Origin: Mycobacterium sp. PSTR-4-N
Lineage (GTDB): Bacteria; Actinomycetota; Actinomycetes; Mycobacteriales; Mycobacteriaceae
Length of the DNA stretch: 64,000 nucleotides
Assembly: GCF_022348085.1 (NCBI RefSeq)
Contig: NZ_JAKRFN010000021.1
Span: 1 to 64,000, forward strand
Direction of reading: 5' to 3'
Position numbers and translations under genes: made by a program. Below are positions 61,911-64,000 of the stretch, piece by piece (the stretch's first letter is position 1; the number at the start of each line of letters is the position of its first letter). The notes under the pieces are model-generated. The model saw only the letters and a program-made list of their open reading frames with translations, did no database searches and was not told the DNA's origin.

Positions 61911-63352
61911 GTGATCTCGTCGCGCACCGCCGACCTGCGTGCCTTGCCCGCGTCGTCGCGCAGCGGCCGGTCGGTGAACTCGATCGTGCGCGGCCTCTTG
62001 TAGGGCGCGAGCCGCTCGGCGAGGAACGCCCGTACCTCGTCGGCGTCCAGCCCGGGCGCCTGCACGAGCACATACGGCACCTGCCCCAGATCCTCGTCCG
62101 GGACGCCGACGGCCAGGCTGGACAACACCCCCGGATGCTCCGCCAGCGCCGCCTCGATCTCCGCCGGATAGACGTTGCGCCCGCCGACGGTGAACATGTC
62201 CACGCGGCGGTCGGTCAGGTACAGGAACCCGTCGGCATCGAAGTAGCCCAGATCGCCCAGCGATTCCCAGCCGTCGCGGCTCTTCGCGGTGCTGCCCACG
62301 TAGCGGTAGGTGGGCCGCGATCCGGCGGCGCGACGCATGTAGATCTCGCCGGGCACCCCGGGCGGGCATGGCGTGCCCTCGTCGTCGAGCACCGTCATCT
62401 CCCCTGAGACCACGACCCCGACCGAGCCGGGGTGACTCAGCCACTGCTCGCCGGAGATGAACGTCAACGCCTGCAATTCGGTGCCTCCGTAGAGCTCCCA
62501 GAGAACCTCCGGCCCCAGCAGCTCGATCCACGCGCGCTTCACCGCCGGCGGGCACGGCGCCGCGAGATGCCAGAACCGGCGGATCGACGACAGGTCGTAC
62601 GCGTCCGGGTTCGCCCGTAACACGGGCAGCAGGCGCTGCATGATGGTCGGCACCGTGGTCAGGAACGTCACCCGGTGTTCGGTGACCAGTCGCAGGAACT
62701 CGTGGGGCTCGAACCGCGGCATCACCACCAGGTGGTGGCCCTGCAGCAGACCCACCGCGAACGTCGTGAACCCGGTGTTGTGGCTCAGCGGCACCGAGAT
62801 CAGCGACACGTCGCCGTCCTGGGCGCCCAGTGGGGCGCCGATCGCCGCGGGGATGCGGCTGTCGCTGCCCGCCTCGATGAGTTTGGGCCGCCCCGTGCTG
62901 CCGCCCGAGGCCATCGACTTCCACACCGGTGACACGGCCTCCGGTACCGGGCTATCCGAAAAGCCGTGCGCCACAGCGGTCGTCGTGTCAGGAGTGACAC
63001 CGGCCGGGTCGACGCGGCCGACCAACACGGCCGGGCGCTGCAGCTCCAACAGCGCGGCCAGCTCGGCGTCGGGCAGCCGAGCGGACAGCGGCTGCGGTAT
63101 CGCGCCGAGCTTCCAGCAGGCCAGCACCGCGTACACCCAGTCGAGCGAGTTCGGCAGCACGACCGTCACGTAGTCGCCGACCCCCACGCCGAGGGAGGCC
63201 AGGCCCCGGGCCAGCCGGTTGGTGAGCGCGTCGAGTTCGGCCCGGGTGACGGTGACGCCCGCGCAGGTGACCGCCGGCGCGTCCGGGTCTTGCGCGGCGA
63301 GCGCCGACACCTGGGTGCTGATCGGCGGGACTGGTGCGCTCATGTCAGCCAT
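61886..63352 (-). CDS. AMP-dependent acyl-CoA ligase, bile-acid-CoA-ligase-like
   Basis: A 488-residue ANL enzyme. The P-loop reads ASGGSTGRPKLI rather than TSGTTGxPKG, the variant I associate with BaiB-type bile acid/steroid-CoA ligases. Other motifs are WELYGGTELQA, SLGDLGYFDADGFLYLTDRRVDM and DDAGKARRSAV with the catalytic Lys. The ATG at 63352 overlaps the aftD stop by eight bases; ATG at 63343 is an alternative. The 3' end lies in a 25-bp tandem repeat. Confidence 0.85.
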   Translation of the reverse strand: MADMSAPVPPISTQVSALAAQDPDAPAVTCAGVTVTRAELDALTNRLARGLASLGVGVGDYVTVVLPNSLDWVYAVLACWKLGAIPQPLSARLPDAELAALLELQRPAVLVGRVDPAGVTPDTTTAVAHGFSDSPVPEAVSPVWKSMASGGSTGRPKLIEAGSDSRIPAAIGAPLGAQDGDVSLISVPLSHNTGFTTFAVGLLQGHHLVVMPRFEPHEFLRLVTEHRVTFLTTVPTIMQRLLPVLRANPDAYDLSSIRRFWHLAAPCPPAVKRAWIELLGPEVLWELYGGTELQALTFISGEQWLSHPGSVGVVVSGEMTVLDDEGTPCPPGVPGEIYMRRAAGSRPTYRYVGSTAKSRDGWESLGDLGYFDADGFLYLTDRRVDMFTVGGRNVYPAEIEAALAEHPGVLSSLAVGVPDEDLGQVPYVLVQAPGLDADEVRAFLAERLAPYKRPRTIEFTDRPLRDDAGKARRSAVRDEITARAAQSD

Positions 63353-64000
63353 CCTGCGGGGTGTGCGCCTGCCCGCGGCGAGGAACGGCGGAGACGGCGA
63401 CGGCCACCACGGAGATCAGTGCCAGGAACTGCACCCACGGGGAATGGCCGACATAGCCGTCGACCGACCGCCACGGGTGAGTGCTGAGCACCGCACCCGC
63501 CATGGTCAGCCCGCCGGCGGCCGCGGCGACGGTGACCGTGTCGCAGAGCGCCTCCCGGCGCCGGAGCAGGTAGTGCGCGGTGAACGCACCCGCTGACAAC
63601 ACCGTGCCGACCGGTCCCGCGATCACCGTCACCGCCAGCGTGGTGGCGACGCCGACGGTGACCCGGCCGGGTGACAACGGCTGCGCGGGTGCTCCGGGCG
63701 CACGACGTCGCCGCAGCGGCACGACGGCGAGGACGAACAGCAGCGGCAGCAGCGCCAGCCCACCGATCAGCCCGGCCCGGTACGGGGTGTTGGCGGTGAA
63801 TTCCATGGTGACCGCACCGCCGGCGCCCGGCGGCAGCAGCCAGCCCTGCTGCCAGCCGTTGACGGTGATGGCGCGCAGTTCGGCGCCATCGGGGCCGCGG
63901 GCGGTCCACCCCGGGTTGATGCTTTCGGGCACCACCAGCACGCGCTCGGTGTCCGACGCCGCCACACCCACCTGCCTGCGATCGTTGGCCCAGTGTTCGC
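63345..64000 (-). CDS. aftD: C-terminal end of arabinofuranosyltransferase AftD (5' truncated by window)
   Basis: The frame enters from the right edge and ends at 63345. The 218 or so visible residues contain DRRQVGVAASDTERVLVVPESINPGW and AITVNGWQQGWLLPPGAGG, followed by four or five helices and a short tail, as in AftD (Rv0236c), the very large GT-C enzyme that adds alpha-1,3 arabinofuranose to arabinogalactan and LAM. Only the last carbohydrate-binding-like strands and the final helices are present here. The ligase gene downstream overlaps its stop, so they are co-transcribed. Confidence 0.85.
   Translation of the reverse strand, partial: EHWANDRRQVGVAASDTERVLVVPESINPGWTARGPDGAELRAITVNGWQQGWLLPPGAGGAVTMEFTANTPYRAGLIGGLALLPLLFVLAVVPLRRRRAPGAPAQPLSPGRVTVGVATTLAVTVIAGPVGTVLSAGAFTAHYLLRRREALCDTVTVAAAAGGLTMAGAVLSTHPWRSVDGYVGHSPWVQFLALISVVAVAVSAVPRRGQAHTPQDG

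Noticed and set aside
61836..62924. Open frame of 362 codons overlapping the bile-acid-CoA-ligase-like gene
   Set aside because: Out-of-frame shadow; its RNRINARAAQSD tail only reflects the 25-bp repeat read in another phase.
1..64000. CRISPR arrays, insertion sequences, rRNA and tRNA genes
   Set aside because: I looked for spaced direct repeats, transposase motifs and cloverleaf or ribosomal sequence and saw none by eye. A tRNA search tool could still find one missed here.

Overview
The window is GC-rich actinobacterial DNA. It has a dense mycobacterial gene set: MmpL3, MmpL11, a Zmp1-type M13 protease, haemophore-like proteins, several FadD and FadE enzymes, Lip esterases, a WS/DGAT and the end of AftD. 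The gene order follows my memory of M. tuberculosis Rv0198c to Rv0228, but with extra cassettes, so I infer a fast-growing Mycobacterium (Mycolicibacterium). Rv names below are recalled homologues; no alignment was run. Layout. 1-1227: end of a membrane protein and a virginiamycin B lyase-like propeller. 1229-5128: zmp1, Rv0199/Rv0200-type Mce-associated membrane proteins and an Rv0201c-like protein. 5125-11477: mmpL11, two secreted haemophore-like genes and an OmpR-type two-component system. 11466-14252: LPG-synthase-like membrane protein, M23 lipoprotein and DUF3054 protein in one overlapping operon. 14331-19984: AI-2E-type transporter, then trmB, an NYN-like gene and mmpL3. 20045-24240: two degenerate P-loop proteins and GTP-dependent PEP carboxykinase. 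24383-33384: lipid block with fadD4, SDR, GntR, fadE3, MaoC-like protein, lipW, lipC and WS/DGAT. 33388-37074: lipO, fadD12 and an Rv1428c-like acyltransferase, with a KstR-type box upstream. 37162-41913: SDR, AraC-HTH/DinB-like protein, DHFR-like protein, FadE5 paralogue and SnoaL-like protein. 41984-45473: KstR-box aldehyde dehydrogenase, Rv0224c-like methyltransferase and GT4 glycosyltransferase. 45457-53876: accessory island with a frameshifted MFS gene, a 5'-truncated quinone reductase, MarR, an OYE-SDR-LLM operon, an internally duplicated membrane protein, LysR and TetR. 53924-56802: Rv0226c and DUF3068 genes. 57029-60644: three-gene aromatic meta-cleavage cassette. 60667-64000: Rv0228-like acyltransferase, a bile-acid-CoA-ligase-like FadD and the C-terminus of AftD. 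How it works together. The conserved core serves envelope lipid and glycolipid export (MmpL3, MmpL11, the Rv0224c-Rv0228 cluster, AftD), haem handling and gluconeogenesis. The cassettes add fatty-acid and sterol catabolism, enone reduction and aromatic ring cleavage. Most operons are joined by 4-bp start/stop overlaps. Several intergenic spaces carry strong inverted repeats that look like operators, terminators or REP-like elements. I saw no insertion sequence, CRISPR array, rRNA or tRNA gene, and no gene-free stretch above 300 bases.
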